From Herbaspirillum sp. meg3 (GTDB taxonomy: Bacteria; Pseudomonadota; Gammaproteobacteria; Burkholderiales; Burkholderiaceae_D), in contig NZ_CP022736.1 in assembly GCF_002257565.1 (NCBI RefSeq), positions 4,092,001 to 4,156,000 of the forward strand: DNA of 64,000 nt, given 5' to 3'. Below the pieces are notes generated by a model. The model saw only the letters and a list, made by a program, of their open reading frames with translations. It had not been told where the DNA came from and ran no database searches. A program made the translations under genes and the position numbers. Positions 14,072 to 23,472 of this stretch are shown here, piece after piece. Within the stretch, counting starts at the first letter, position 1; each line of letters begins with the position of its first letter.

Positions 14072-15994
14072 TTAATTTTCGAAGATGAACTGCGTCGCCT
14101 TGTCGGCCGACAAAGGGCGACCGTAGAAGTAGCCTTGAATCTCGTCGCAGCCCCAGGCGCGCAGCAACTCGCGCTGGTTGGCGGTTTCGACGCCTTCGGC
14201 GATGACCGACAGGCCCAGATGGTGCCCGAGATTGATCACCGCCTGCACGATCGCGGCGTCTTCGCTGTTGGGGCGCAGATGGCGAATGAAGGATTGGTCA
14301 ATCTTGAGCTTGTCGATGGAGAAGCGCTTGAGGTAAGCCAGCGAGGAATAACCCGTACCGAAGTCGTCAATCGCCAAGGTCAGGCCACGCTTGCGCAGAT
14401 CTTCCAGCAGCTCGATGGTACGTTCGACATCGCGCATGACGATGCCTTCGGTGATTTCCAGTTCGATAAACGACGGATCGATCTGGCTTTCGCTCAAGGT
14501 CTCGGTGACGCGGCGCAGGAACGATGGATGATGGAACTGGCGCGGCGAGATGTTGACTGCAATGACGAACTTGCGCGGGGTCTCCAGGCTCCAGATCTTG
14601 GCCTGGCGGCAGGCTTCGGCCAGCACCCAGTCGCCGATCGGCACGATCAGGCCGGACTCTTCGGCCAGCGGAATGAAGTCGGCCGGCGAAATCAGTTCAC
14701 CGTTACGACGCCAGCGCACCAGCGCTTCGAAGCCGACCAGCTTGTCGTCGGTCAATCCTTGCTGCGGCTGGAAGTGCAATTCCAACTCATTGCGTTCGAT
14801 GGCGTGACGCAGTTGCGCCTCCAGCGCCAGACGTTCTTGCGCGCGCGTATTGAGTGCATTGGAATACTGCACAAAGCAATCGCCGCCGGCGTCGCGTGCT
14901 GCCTGCAGCGCGGCATCGGCATTCTGCAGCAGATGCGCATGTTCGGCGCCGTCGCGGGGGTACTCTGCGCCACCCATGCTCATGCTGGAAAAAATCTCAT
15001 GCTGGCCGAACTCAAACGGCTGACGCATGTATTCCTGCAGACTCGACAAGGCTTCCTGAAAATTCAGATGGTCGCCCTTGGACTTATAAAGGATCGCCAC
15101 ATTGGCGCCGTTGAGACGAAACACTTCGCCGCCGTGACGCTCTGCCGCACGCTTGATGCGGCTCGCCATTTCCTGCATCAGACGATCGCCAAACGCATGG
15201 CCGAGGCCACCGACGACGCGTTCAAAACGGTCGATCATGCCCAGCACCACCGTATGCGGCTCGTTTTCCATGGTCTTGAGACGGCGCTCGAACGAGCCAC
15301 GGTGCGCCAGGCCGGTCAGCGGATCATGGGCTGCGGCGAAAGCGAGCGCATTCTCCGAACGAAAGCGCGCCCACACGTGATACATCAGGAACAAGGCCAC
15401 CAGCAGCATACCAACGCTGTACACATGCACCAGCCAGGAGATGTGATCGACACCGGTATTGGCCATATCGCCGACCTGATAGATGGAGCGCTCGACATCG
15501 TGTTTGGCCTGATCCAGCAAACTGCGCACGCTGTTGGTCTTGACATTGAGATCAGAAAGCAAAGCCCGCGCGGGTTCACGCGCGGTCGCGGACGAGTTCG
15601 CCATCAGCTTTTCCAGCGCCGGCCCCATGGCCAGAATCGCGTTGTAATTGCTGAGCAGATCGGCCATCTGTGCGGCTTGCCGCAAGTCGCGGCGCACGAA
15701 GTCGAAATTGGCAGTCATTTGCTCGGCTGCCTCGGCCTCAATATGATCGAAACGATCGCGGCCGATGGAGGCGACGTAGTATTTATTCAGCGCCAGCTGA
15801 TAGCGCAGCAAGGCGCTTTCAAAATCCGAGAGATGACGCAGGGTGGGGATTTTCTCTTCCAGCAGCGGCGTGGTGGACGAACGAATATCATTGGCCGTGC
15901 GCGCCATGGCAAAAAACAGCGCGACGCCGGCGGCGATCACGACCACCAGCAAACCGTAAATCGCCCAGCGATAACGTCGGCTGACTACTTGCAT
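14072..15994 (-). CDS. Membrane EAL phosphodiesterase with degenerate GGDEF domain
   Basis: This is a 640-residue protein. It has an N-terminal membrane helix (11-31), a mostly helical periplasmic region (35-185), a second helix (187-207), a GGDEF-like domain starting at HDPLTGLAHRGSF (223), then EAL. The GGDEF signature is replaced by NGANV (295-299) and the RxxD inhibitory site is absent, so cyclase activity is not expected. The EAL half keeps FEALVRWRR, NISPRQF, ELEITEG and DDFGTGYSSLAYLK, so c-di-GMP hydrolysis is likely. The frame is open to 16153, but the ATG at 15994 starts directly before the first membrane helix and has AGGGG upstream. No cognate partner is adjacent. Confidence 0.9.
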   Translation of the reverse strand: MQVVSRRYRWAIYGLLVVVIAAGVALFFAMARTANDIRSSTTPLLEEKIPTLRHLSDFESALLRYQLALNKYYVASIGRDRFDHIEAEAAEQMTANFDFVRRDLRQAAQMADLLSNYNAILAMGPALEKLMANSSATAREPARALLSDLNVKTNSVRSLLDQAKHDVERSIYQVGDMANTGVDHISWLVHVYSVGMLLVALFLMYHVWARFRSENALAFAAAHDPLTGLAHRGSFERRLKTMENEPHTVVLGMIDRFERVVGGLGHAFGDRLMQEMASRIKRAAERHGGEVFRLNGANVAILYKSKGDHLNFQEALSSLQEYMRQPFEFGQHEIFSSMSMGGAEYPRDGAEHAHLLQNADAALQAARDAGGDCFVQYSNALNTRAQERLALEAQLRHAIERNELELHFQPQQGLTDDKLVGFEALVRWRRNGELISPADFIPLAEESGLIVPIGDWVLAEACRQAKIWSLETPRKFVIAVNISPRQFHHPSFLRRVTETLSESQIDPSFIELEITEGIVMRDVERTIELLEDLRKRGLTLAIDDFGTGYSSLAYLKRFSIDKLKIDQSFIRHLRPNSEDAAIVQAVINLGHHLGLSVIAEGVETANQRELLRAWGCDEIQGYFYGRPLSADKATQFIFEN

Positions 15995-16600
15995 AAAAAG
16001 AACCCCTGCGAAGAGACCCACCCCGGAAACCGCATCGCGGCAATTGGGATCCAGGCGCGGCCGGCATTCGGTCACACGACGCCAAACCTGACGGCCGACG
16101 CGCCAATGATGGTACGCGGCGACGGTGCATTGTTCGGCGGGCGACGATGACATGCGGCAGCGTTCCCTGCTTCCCGTTTACAGCGAAACTGTATTTCCCT
16201 GAGTCAGACTTGATCATTATTGGCAGGCGCCGCCTTGGACTGAATCCCTCGGCACCTGCATTATTGCTTTTATCCACAGCGCTCGTCGAAGCGTCTTGTT
16301 ATTTTGATTCGGTAGCTTAGCGAGGAAAATTATACCGGCAATACTGTTGGCAGCCGTAATTCCAGCAGGTCACAGTATCAATAGAGAAAGATATTTGGCA
16401 AATTTCCAACAAGAATTTTCTGGAAGAGATGAAGATGCCCGTTTTTGGGGCAAACCGGCCATGGGAATAGCGTACCGGTCGAAAGGTCTTACCGCATCAA
16501 CGAACAAGATCCCGCGCCGGCAGGCCCGGGGATCTGGTCGCGCAATACTGTTAATGAAGAGACAAACTTCGGACTTTCAAGTCCTCGTGCCTTCATGCCA
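15995..16600. other. 606-base intergenic region, no gene recognised
   Basis: It lies between the EAL gene start and the maiA stop, both on the minus strand. Open frames here (for example 16347-16640 plus and 15888-16277 minus) lack family resemblance and good ribosome sites. The 11-mer GCAATACTGTT occurs at 16338 and again at 16542. GGACTT-TC-AAGTCC at 16571-16584, near the maiA stop, is a short dyad. I see no recognisable riboswitch. Confidence 0.4.
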
Positions 16601-17251
16601 TCAAGCGGCATCAGGCTGCGCCGATGGTTGCGCCAGTTGAAATGCCTTGAGCTGGCCGCAGGCTTCATCAATCGCGGCCAGCGTCGGATACGGCGTCATG
16701 TCGACCTCGAAACGGCGCGCATTGAAAATCTGCGGAATGAGACAGCAGTCGGCCATCGTCGGGGTGTCGCCGAAACAGAAACGTCCGCGCTGCGGACTCG
16801 CTGCCAGTTGCTGCTCCAGCGCGGCAAAACCAAGCTTGACCCAATGCTGTATCCATTGCTGCTTGACCTCCTCGCTCACACCCAGTTCCTGTTTAAGCAT
16901 GCGCAGCACGCGCAGGTTATTGAGCGGATGGATATCACAGGCGATTGCCAGGGAAATCTCTCGCACGTGCGCGCGATCCAGCAAGCCCGCCGGCAGCAGC
17001 GCCGGTGTCGGGAAGCGCTCTTCCAGGTACTCCAGCATCGCCAGCGACTGCGTGATGTGATGTCCGTCCTCTTCCATCACCGGCACCAGCGATTGCGGAT
17101 TCAGGGCGCTGAATGCCGGTGCAAACTGTTCGCCGCCATTGTTGACCAGGTGCACCGGCACGGTGTCGTAGGACTGGCCTTTCAAATTCAACGCGATGCG
17201 TACCCGATACGATGCCGAGCTGCGAAAGTAGCTGTAAAGATGAATCGTCAT
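16601..17251 (-). CDS. maiA: Maleylacetoacetate isomerase (zeta-class GST)
   Basis: This is a 216-residue glutathione-dependent isomerase converting maleylacetoacetate to fumarylacetoacetate in homogentisate breakdown. The zeta-GST active-site motif appears as YFRSSASYRVRIALNLKG (residues 8-25), followed by the glutathione-binding NPQSLVPVMEEDGHHITQSLAMLEYL segment and the C-terminal GDTPTMADCCLIPQ. It starts 35 bases after the fahA stop and is the last gene of the transporter-hmgA-fahA-maiA operon. The call is very secure by motif and context. Confidence 0.96.
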   Translation of the reverse strand: MTIHLYSYFRSSASYRVRIALNLKGQSYDTVPVHLVNNGGEQFAPAFSALNPQSLVPVMEEDGHHITQSLAMLEYLEERFPTPALLPAGLLDRAHVREISLAIACDIHPLNNLRVLRMLKQELGVSEEVKQQWIQHWVKLGFAALEQQLAASPQRGRFCFGDTPTMADCCLIPQIFNARRFEVDMTPYPTLAAIDEACGQLKAFQLAQPSAQPDAA

Positions 17252-17286
17252 GCCTTCGTCTCCTTGGTATTTTTATAAGGGCATCA

Positions 17287-18621
17287 TCACACTGAACGCG
17301 CCGGCAACACCGTGCCTGCCACATCGCCGAAACCGATGCGCGGCAAGCCGTCGCGCTCGGCCCAGCCGCGCATGATGACGGTGTCGCCGTCTTCGATAAA
17401 GATGCGCGTCTCGCCATTGGCCAGACTGATGGATTGCTTGCCGCCGGCGGTCAGCTCCAGCAGCGACCCGGCCGACTCCGGCGTCGGGCCTGACAAGGTG
17501 CCCGAACCCAATAAGTCGCCGGCGCGCAGGTTGCAGCCCCCGACGGTGTGATGCGCCACCAGTTGCGACACGGTCCAGTAAGCGTCCTTGAAATTGCCCA
17601 GCGACAGGCGCTGCGGTGCAGTGCCTGCTTCACGCATGGCCTTCGTCTGCAGCAGCACCTCCAGTTGCACGTCGAAAGCGCCGCCAGCACGCAACTCGGC
17701 AGAGTCCAGGTATGCCATCGGCTGCGGATCGGCTGCGTCGCGTGTCCACGCGGAGCGATACGGCGCCAGCGCTTCCGTCGTGACAATCCACGGCGAAATC
17801 GTCGAAGCAAAATTCTTTGCCAGGAAAGGGCCGAGGGGCTGGTATTCCCACGCCTGCACGTCGCGTGCCGACCAGTCATTCAGCAGGCACAACCCGAACA
17901 CATGCGACTCGGCCTGACCGATACCGATAGCGTCGCCGATGGCGTTGCCCTGCCCCATGAAGACACCGACTTCCATTTCGTAATCGAGACGCTTGCATGG
18001 GCCGAATACCGGCGTGTCGGAAGTCGGTGGCTTGGTCTGACCGACCGGACGGCGGAACTGCTGTCCCGATACGGCAATTGACGACGAGCGGCCGTGATAG
18101 CCGATCGGCACCCATTTATAGTTAGGCAACAGAGGATTGTCGGGCCGGAACAGTTTGCCAATCGCCGTCGCATGATGGATGGAGGTATAGAAGTCGGTGT
18201 AGTCACCGATCTGCGCCGGCAGAGCGTGTTCGGCTTCGGCTTGCGGCACCAGCGCCGGCTCCAGTTGCGACTGACGCACCGAGCCTTCGCGCAGCAACGT
18301 CGACAAGGCCAGACGCAAGGCAGACCACGCTGCAGCATCGAGTTCCATCAAGGGATTCAGATTGCTGCCTGCGGTCGCTGCGACGATCGCTTTGTGAACC
18401 ACGTCACCAAAGCCGCTGAATGCGCCGCTTTCAAAGGCTGCACGCAAGTCAAGAATCTGATCGCCGATGGCGACGCCGGCACGGAAGACTTCTCCGGCCC
18501 CCTTGCTGCGGAACACGCCATACGGCAGGTTCTGGATCGGGAAATCACTGCCGGCGAGATTGGCCGAGGCAACCCAGCTACGCAGGGCGACGTCGTGGGT
18601 TTCGTTCAAAGAGATACTCAT
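17287..18621 (-). CDS. fahA: Fumarylacetoacetase
   Basis: This is a 444-residue hydrolase cleaving fumarylacetoacetate to fumarate and acetoacetate. Visible family segments are SDFPIQNLPYGVFR at the N-terminus, DYTDFYTSIHHATAIGKLFRP with the catalytic His and metal Asp, YHGRSSSIAVSGQ, DYEMEVGVFMG and LLNDWSARDVQAWEYQPLGPF. The ATG at 18621 overlaps the hmgA TAA by one base (TAATG), indicating translational coupling; the frame extends farther upstream inside hmgA, but that is not used. It is the third gene of the homogentisate operon. Confidence 0.97.
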   Translation of the reverse strand: MSISLNETHDVALRSWVASANLAGSDFPIQNLPYGVFRSKGAGEVFRAGVAIGDQILDLRAAFESGAFSGFGDVVHKAIVAATAGSNLNPLMELDAAAWSALRLALSTLLREGSVRQSQLEPALVPQAEAEHALPAQIGDYTDFYTSIHHATAIGKLFRPDNPLLPNYKWVPIGYHGRSSSIAVSGQQFRRPVGQTKPPTSDTPVFGPCKRLDYEMEVGVFMGQGNAIGDAIGIGQAESHVFGLCLLNDWSARDVQAWEYQPLGPFLAKNFASTISPWIVTTEALAPYRSAWTRDAADPQPMAYLDSAELRAGGAFDVQLEVLLQTKAMREAGTAPQRLSLGNFKDAYWTVSQLVAHHTVGGCNLRAGDLLGSGTLSGPTPESAGSLLELTAGGKQSISLANGETRIFIEDGDTVIMRGWAERDGLPRIGFGDVAGTVLPARSV

Positions 18622-19949
18622 TATTGCTCCGGGCCTTGTTGTGGGTTGAAGTGCTTCTTGATGTCCATCCAGCACTGATAATAATTTTTTTGCAGCGTCG
18701 GCGAAGTCAATGCATGACGCGTCGGCTTGATGATGTTGCGCGTCTCGAACATGAAAGCCATCGTATCAGCGACCTTGTTCGGCTTGCTGGTATCGCTGCG
18801 GCTGGCCTTCTCGAAAGTCGCGCCGTCGGGGCCATGACCGGTCATACAATTGTGCAAGCTGGCGCCGCCGGGACGGAAGCCCTCCGCCTTGGCGTCGTAC
18901 TCGCCATGGATCAAACCCATGAACTCGCTCGCGACATTGCGATGGAACCAGGGTGGACGGAAAGTATGTTCAGCGGCAAGCCAACGCGGCGGGAAAATCA
19001 CGAAGTCCAGCGTATCCACGCCCGGCGTATCGCTTTGCGCCTGAAGCACCAGGAAGATGGATGGATCGGGATGGTCATAGCTGATCGAGCCGATGGTATT
19101 GAAATGGCGCAGATCGTACTTGTACGGCGCGTAGTTGCCGTGCCACGCCACCACGTCCAGCGGCGAATGGCCGATTTTCGCCTGCCACAAGTTGCCGCCG
19201 AATTTGGCGATCAGACGGAAGTCGCCTTCGCGATCTTCATACCAGGCCTGTGGCGTGAGGAAGTCGCGCGGATTGGCGAGACCGTTGGAGCCCAGCGGCC
19301 CCAGATCCGGCAAGCGCAATAGCGCGCCGAAGTTTTCGCAGACGTAGCCTTGCGCCTGCCCATCCGGCAGCTTCACCTGAAACCGCACGCCGCGCGGGAT
19401 CACGGCGATCTCTTGCGGTTCGAGGTCGATCACGCCCAGCTCGGTCAGCAGCTGCAGGCGACCGGCTTGCGGCACAATCAACAATTCGCCGTCAGCTGAA
19501 TAGAAAAAACGATCCGTCATCGATTGATTGGCCGCATACAAATGAATCGCACAACCGGTCTGCGCATCGGGCGAGCCATTGCCGGCCATGGTGATCAGTC
19601 CGGCGACAAAATCCGTCGGCGCCGTCGGCATGGTATGCGGATCCCAGCGAAATTGATTCGGCGGCGTCTCGACATCGTCGAAGCGCGCGATCAGGCCGTT
19701 GTCGATGCGCTCAAACGGCTCGTGCATCGCCGCCGGACGAATCCGGTACAGCCACGAACGGCGGTTGTGACTGCGCGGCGCTGTGAATGCCGTGCCGGAC
19801 ACTTGCTCTGCATAGAGGCCGTACGCGACTTGCTGCGGCGAGTTCTGGTTGAGCGGCAAGGCGCCCGGCAAAGCCTCGGTCGCAAACTCATTGCCAAAGC
19901 CCGATTGATAGGCTGCCTTGGCGAGGGAAGTTTCTGCAAGCGTATTCAT
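18621..19949 (-). CDS. hmgA: Homogentisate 1,2-dioxygenase
   Basis: This is a 442-residue cytosolic non-haem iron dioxygenase opening the ring of homogentisate to maleylacetoacetate. Iron ligands are readable by comparison with the human enzyme: His336 (PWFHRNV), Glu342 (ASEFMG) and His372 (MTGHGPD). The N-terminal YQSGFGNEFATEALPGALP and SWLYRIRP segments are canonical. The ATG at 19949 has AAGGAC upstream and matches the family start; the longer frame to 19985 runs into the transporter stop. It lies 37 bases after the AAHS transporter. Tyrosine and phenylalanine catabolism is the expected pathway. Confidence 0.98.
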   Translation of the reverse strand: MNTLAETSLAKAAYQSGFGNEFATEALPGALPLNQNSPQQVAYGLYAEQVSGTAFTAPRSHNRRSWLYRIRPAAMHEPFERIDNGLIARFDDVETPPNQFRWDPHTMPTAPTDFVAGLITMAGNGSPDAQTGCAIHLYAANQSMTDRFFYSADGELLIVPQAGRLQLLTELGVIDLEPQEIAVIPRGVRFQVKLPDGQAQGYVCENFGALLRLPDLGPLGSNGLANPRDFLTPQAWYEDREGDFRLIAKFGGNLWQAKIGHSPLDVVAWHGNYAPYKYDLRHFNTIGSISYDHPDPSIFLVLQAQSDTPGVDTLDFVIFPPRWLAAEHTFRPPWFHRNVASEFMGLIHGEYDAKAEGFRPGGASLHNCMTGHGPDGATFEKASRSDTSKPNKVADTMAFMFETRNIIKPTRHALTSPTLQKNYYQCWMDIKKHFNPQQGPEQ

Positions 19950-19986
19950 GATGCGTCCTTCTGGGAAAAACGAAGTCTGGAACAAA

Positions 19987-21303
19987 TTACTGCGGCCGAT
20001 ACCAATGCAGACGTGCCACCATCAGCGCCGAGATGATTGCCGGCACGGCAGCCGCAATGAACAGCGAACTATTCGCCCATTGCATGGCAATCAATTGGCC
20101 GCCGATCACCGGCCCCAGCACGGAGCCGATGCGACCGATGCCGAGCGCCCAGCCGATACCGGTCGAGCGCAATTGCGTCGGATAAAAAGTCCCGGCCAGC
20201 GCATTCACTGCCGGTTGACCGCCGACCACGCAAAATCCCGCCACCACCACGCTGATGAACAACAGCACCGGCATCGTCGCCACATGACCGATCAGGGCGA
20301 TGAACACGCAGGCAACGACAAAACAGCTTCCCAACACTTTGGTGAAACCGAAACGATTGATGAACCAGCCCAGTGTCAGCGTGCCGACAATGCCGCCCAC
20401 TTGCAGCGAGGTACCGATCAGCACCGCAGTGCCGGTCGAGTAACCCGCATCCTTGATCAGCGTCGGCAACCAGTTGGAGAGAAAATACAGATTGATCAGA
20501 TTCATGAAACTGATCAGCCACAGCAACAGCGTCACACCGGCGCGGCCGTCACGGAACAGCTCGGCTACCGGCATGCCGTCATTCTTGGCTTCCTTGACCA
20601 CGACGGTGCTGCCCTCATTGACTTGCAAACCCGGCTGCACCTTGTTGAGCCAGCGCGCGACCTGTTTCATTGGGCGCTTGCGCAGCACCAGAAACTGAAT
20701 CGATTCCGGCAACCAGATCAGCATGGCCACACCCAACACCGCCGGGATTAACCCGCCAACCAAAAACACCGAACGCCAGCCGAAAGCGGGAATCAGCGCC
20801 GCACTGACAAAGCCGCCCACCGCCGCACCGACCGTGAAGCCGCACGACACCAGCATCATGCGCGTGACACGCTTGCTATTGGGGCTGAACTCGCCAACCA
20901 GCGCCATCGCGTTCGGCATGATGCTGCCAAGCCCGAAGCCGGTGATGAAGCGCAGCACCAGCAACTCGTCGATGGTTTCAACACGCGTTGTCAACAGCAT
21001 GCAGATAGCGAAGAAGAAGGTGGAAACAATCAGTACCGGACGGCGACCATACTTGTCGCCAACCGGCGTCAACACCAGCGAACCCAGCAGCATGCCGAAC
21101 AGACCGGCGCCAAATACCGGACCGAGGCTGGCCTTGTTGACATGCCAGTCGCCGATGATGGCCGGCGCGACATAACCCATGGCCTGGATATCAAAACCGT
21201 CGATGATCAGGCACAGGCCGCACAGCAGCAACAGCCCGAATTGAAATGCGCCGAAACGGCTCTGCTCGACAACATGGTCGACATTGATCACGTCAGATTG
21301 CAT
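19987..21303 (-). CDS. AAHS-family aromatic acid:H+ symporter
   Basis: This is a 438-residue MFS transporter with 12 helices. It carries the aromatic-acid symporter signature IIDGFDIQAMGYVAP in helix 1, DKYGRRPVLI in the loop 2-3 segment, and a large cytoplasmic central loop. The ATG at 21303 has GGAGG seven bases upstream; the longer frame is unsupported. As the first gene of the operon with hmgA, fahA and maiA, it probably imports homogentisate or a hydroxyphenylacetate-type precursor (inference from context). It is divergent from a LysR gene across a dyad at 21418-21436. Confidence 0.92.
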   Translation of the reverse strand: MQSDVINVDHVVEQSRFGAFQFGLLLLCGLCLIIDGFDIQAMGYVAPAIIGDWHVNKASLGPVFGAGLFGMLLGSLVLTPVGDKYGRRPVLIVSTFFFAICMLLTTRVETIDELLVLRFITGFGLGSIMPNAMALVGEFSPNSKRVTRMMLVSCGFTVGAAVGGFVSAALIPAFGWRSVFLVGGLIPAVLGVAMLIWLPESIQFLVLRKRPMKQVARWLNKVQPGLQVNEGSTVVVKEAKNDGMPVAELFRDGRAGVTLLLWLISFMNLINLYFLSNWLPTLIKDAGYSTGTAVLIGTSLQVGGIVGTLTLGWFINRFGFTKVLGSCFVVACVFIALIGHVATMPVLLFISVVVAGFCVVGGQPAVNALAGTFYPTQLRSTGIGWALGIGRIGSVLGPVIGGQLIAMQWANSSLFIAAAVPAIISALMVARLHWYRPQ

Positions 21304-21417
21304 CTGTGCTCCTCCAGATTGGTTGTGGATGCGCGCCACTTGTCTACATGTCAACGCGGCGCTTTTTTATTGGTTTGAGACTGTAGTGCAATGATGCGAC
21401 TTTTACGATATAAATGG

Positions 21418-21436
21418 ATCAATGTAGTTCATTGAT
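21418..21436. promoter_or_regulatory. LysR operator candidate for the homogentisate operon
   Basis: ATCAATG and CATTGAT form a perfect 7-bp inverted repeat with a five-base spacer (TAGTT). It lies 48 bases before the LysR ATG and 115 bases before the transporter ATG. A related half, CATCAAT, follows at 21457. Geometry and placement fit a LysR-type recognition site serving both directions. Confidence 0.72.
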
Positions 21437-21483
21437 ATGATGAATAGTGATCAAAACATCAATACCGAACAAATGTTGCAAAC

Positions 21484-22389
21484 ATGATCGAACCCAAAGA
21501 TATCGACCTCAATTTGCTGGTGGTGTTTCAGGAAGTCTTCCAGGACCGCCAGATCTCTTCCGTGGCGCGGCGGCTTAACCTGTCGCAGCCGGCGGTCAGC
21601 AACGCGCTGGCACGCCTGCGCCGCACCTTCGGTGACGCCCTCTTCGTGCGGACGGCGCAAGGCATGCAACCGACGCCGTTCGCTCAGCAACTGGCCGAAC
21701 CGGTAGCGTCCGCACTGCTTCATGTCTCCAAGGCGCTGAACCGGCAGGAAGCGTTTTCCCCTGCGACCAGCGAACGCCATTTCACGATTGCCATGACCGA
21801 TGTCGGCGAGGTGTATTTCATGCCGGTGCTGATCGAACAATGCAGCCTTCTGGCGCCGGGCATCCAGATCAGCACGGTGCGCGCCGGCACGATCGACCTG
21901 AAGACCGAGATGGAGTCGGGCCGCGTCGATCTCGCCATCGGCGCATTCGACAATGTCTCGAGCGCCTTGTATCAGCGTCGCCTGTTTCGCCAGAACTACG
22001 TCAGCATGTTTCGCCAGGATCATCCGCTGGCAGGCAAGAAGGTCTCCATCAAGGAATTCCTGGCGGCACGGCATCTTGTGGTGTCTTCTCTGGAAAGCCC
22101 CTACGACCGCATCAACCAGAATCTGGAAAAAGCCGGCATCCGGCCGAACGTGCATTTCCGCGTGCCGCACTTCACCGCCGTGCCCTATATTGTCAGCACC
22201 ACCGACCTGATCGTGACCGTGCCGCAAAAACTGGCCGAGAGCGCAGCGCAGCCGTTCAACCTACAATACATTCGTCCGCCGCTGCGACTACCGTCCTTGC
22301 AGACCAATATCTTCTGGCACCGCCGCTTCAATCAGGACGAAGGAAATCAGTGGCTGCGCGGCTTCATCTCGGAGCACTTTGCCGAATAA
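21484..22389 (+). CDS. LysR-family regulator of the homogentisate operon
   Basis: This is a 301-residue regulator of the NahR/NodD-like subgroup. The N-terminus is DLNLLVVFQEVFQDRQISSVARRLNLSQPAVSNALARLRRTFGDALFVRT, and the effector domain begins with FTIAMTDVGEVYFMP. That opening is typical of regulators of aromatic catabolism. It is divergent from the transporter-hmgA-fahA-maiA operon, so homogentisate or a precursor is the likely inducer (inference). It is followed after only 12 bases by an alpha/beta hydrolase gene, which may be co-transcribed. Confidence 0.94.
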   Translation: MIEPKDIDLNLLVVFQEVFQDRQISSVARRLNLSQPAVSNALARLRRTFGDALFVRTAQGMQPTPFAQQLAEPVASALLHVSKALNRQEAFSPATSERHFTIAMTDVGEVYFMPVLIEQCSLLAPGIQISTVRAGTIDLKTEMESGRVDLAIGAFDNVSSALYQRRLFRQNYVSMFRQDHPLAGKKVSIKEFLAARHLVVSSLESPYDRINQNLEKAGIRPNVHFRVPHFTAVPYIVSTTDLIVTVPQKLAESAAQPFNLQYIRPPLRLPSLQTNIFWHRRFNQDEGNQWLRGFISEHFAE

Positions 22390-22401
22390 CAGGAGACAGT
22401 A

Positions 22402-23265
22402 ATGCACTACCTGCACTACGACCGTGAACAGCTGGACCGGCAATACAACGTGCGCTCCGGCATACCGCGTTTTCAGGATATCTTCGACCGCTGGAATCAG
22501 CAGGCAGACGTCTATCGCCAGCAATTGACCAGACTCCCGCCGATGCGCAGCAATCTTCACTACGGCATGCACCGGCTGCAAACCCTGGATTATTTCCCGG
22601 TTGCCGACGCTGCTGCACCGCTGCTGGTCTTTGTGCACGGCGGCTACTGGCGTTCGCTGGACAAGAACGACTTCAGCCATCTCGCCGAGCCTTATCGGCA
22701 AGCCGGCATTGCGGTAGCCATGCTCAACTATCGCCTCGCACCGGAAGTCGACATCCCCGAAATCGTTGCCGACGTGCGCGCGGCATTCGCCTGGTTGTAC
22801 CGGCAAGCGTCGTCATACGGTTTCGATACCGAGCGTATTTATGTGATGGGACATTCCGCCGGCGGCCATCTGGCAGCCGCACTGGCAAGTACCGATTGGC
22901 GCAACGCGGGTCTGCCGACTGATGCGATCAAGGGATTGTGCGGGGTCAGCGGGCTCTACGATCTGGAACCGATACGGCTGTGCTATCTCAATGAGACCTT
23001 GCAGCTGGATGGACCGCAAGTGCAGCAATACAGTCCGCTGCATCATCTGCCTGCAACGAAAATACCGGTCATTCTGACCGCAGGCGGCGCAGAGTCGGCG
23101 GAGTTTCACCGGCAAAAAAACGCCTATGCGCTGGCGCTTCATGGCGCCGGCTTTCCCGTTCAACAAGTCAAACTTGCAGATGGCCATCATCTGGATGTCA
23201 TCGACAAACTTGCCGACGGCAGCAGTGAGCTGGCGCAAGCGATTATCGCCATGGCCGGCAAATAG
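22402..23265 (+). CDS. Alpha/beta hydrolase, arylformamidase-like
   Basis: This is a 287-residue cytosolic hydrolase without a signal peptide. It has the oxyanion motif HGGYW (79-83) and nucleophile Ser152 in GHSAGGHLAAAL. The N-terminal YNVRSGIPRFQDIFDRW stretch and the HGGYW form occur in kynurenine formamidase-like and related carboxylesterases. The late His in DGHHLDVID is the probable catalytic base. It is 12 bases downstream of the LysR gene with a GGAGAC ribosome site, so it is likely in the same unit. An ester or formamide of an aromatic amino acid metabolite is a plausible substrate, but this is inference. Confidence 0.88.
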   Translation: MHYLHYDREQLDRQYNVRSGIPRFQDIFDRWNQQADVYRQQLTRLPPMRSNLHYGMHRLQTLDYFPVADAAAPLLVFVHGGYWRSLDKNDFSHLAEPYRQAGIAVAMLNYRLAPEVDIPEIVADVRAAFAWLYRQASSYGFDTERIYVMGHSAGGHLAAALASTDWRNAGLPTDAIKGLCGVSGLYDLEPIRLCYLNETLQLDGPQVQQYSPLHHLPATKIPVILTAGGAESAEFHRQKNAYALALHGAGFPVQQVKLADGHHLDVIDKLADGSSELAQAIIAMAGK

Positions 23266-23472
23266 CCGGCACCAAACTGCAAGAATGAAAAACGGCGGGT
23301 GGTATCATCTCCGTTCTTCGCGTTGCATCTCCTACGGTATCAGGCATTACCCCCTGACCTGTCATGGCAAGCCACTGCATGATCAGAGACCGCGCCCCGT
23401 ATTTGCATCTTGTTACGCTCTCTGCCTGTCTTTCTGCGCAAGAGCCTGATTGAGTTTCACTGAGTTTCGCTG

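Noticed and set aside
14135..16150. Plus-strand open frame of 671 codons
   Set aside because: It is the complement of the EAL protein, with no signature motifs or ribosome site.
16338..16552. Repeat of GCAATACTGTT 204 bases apart
   Set aside because: At 11 bases, one repeat pair is easily coincidence; no flanking duplication or mobile-element trace is seen.
15995..16600. Possible riboswitch in the long gap before the EAL gene
   Set aside because: I found no conserved aptamer elements such as those of c-di-GMP GEMM or other classes; the gap is just unassigned.
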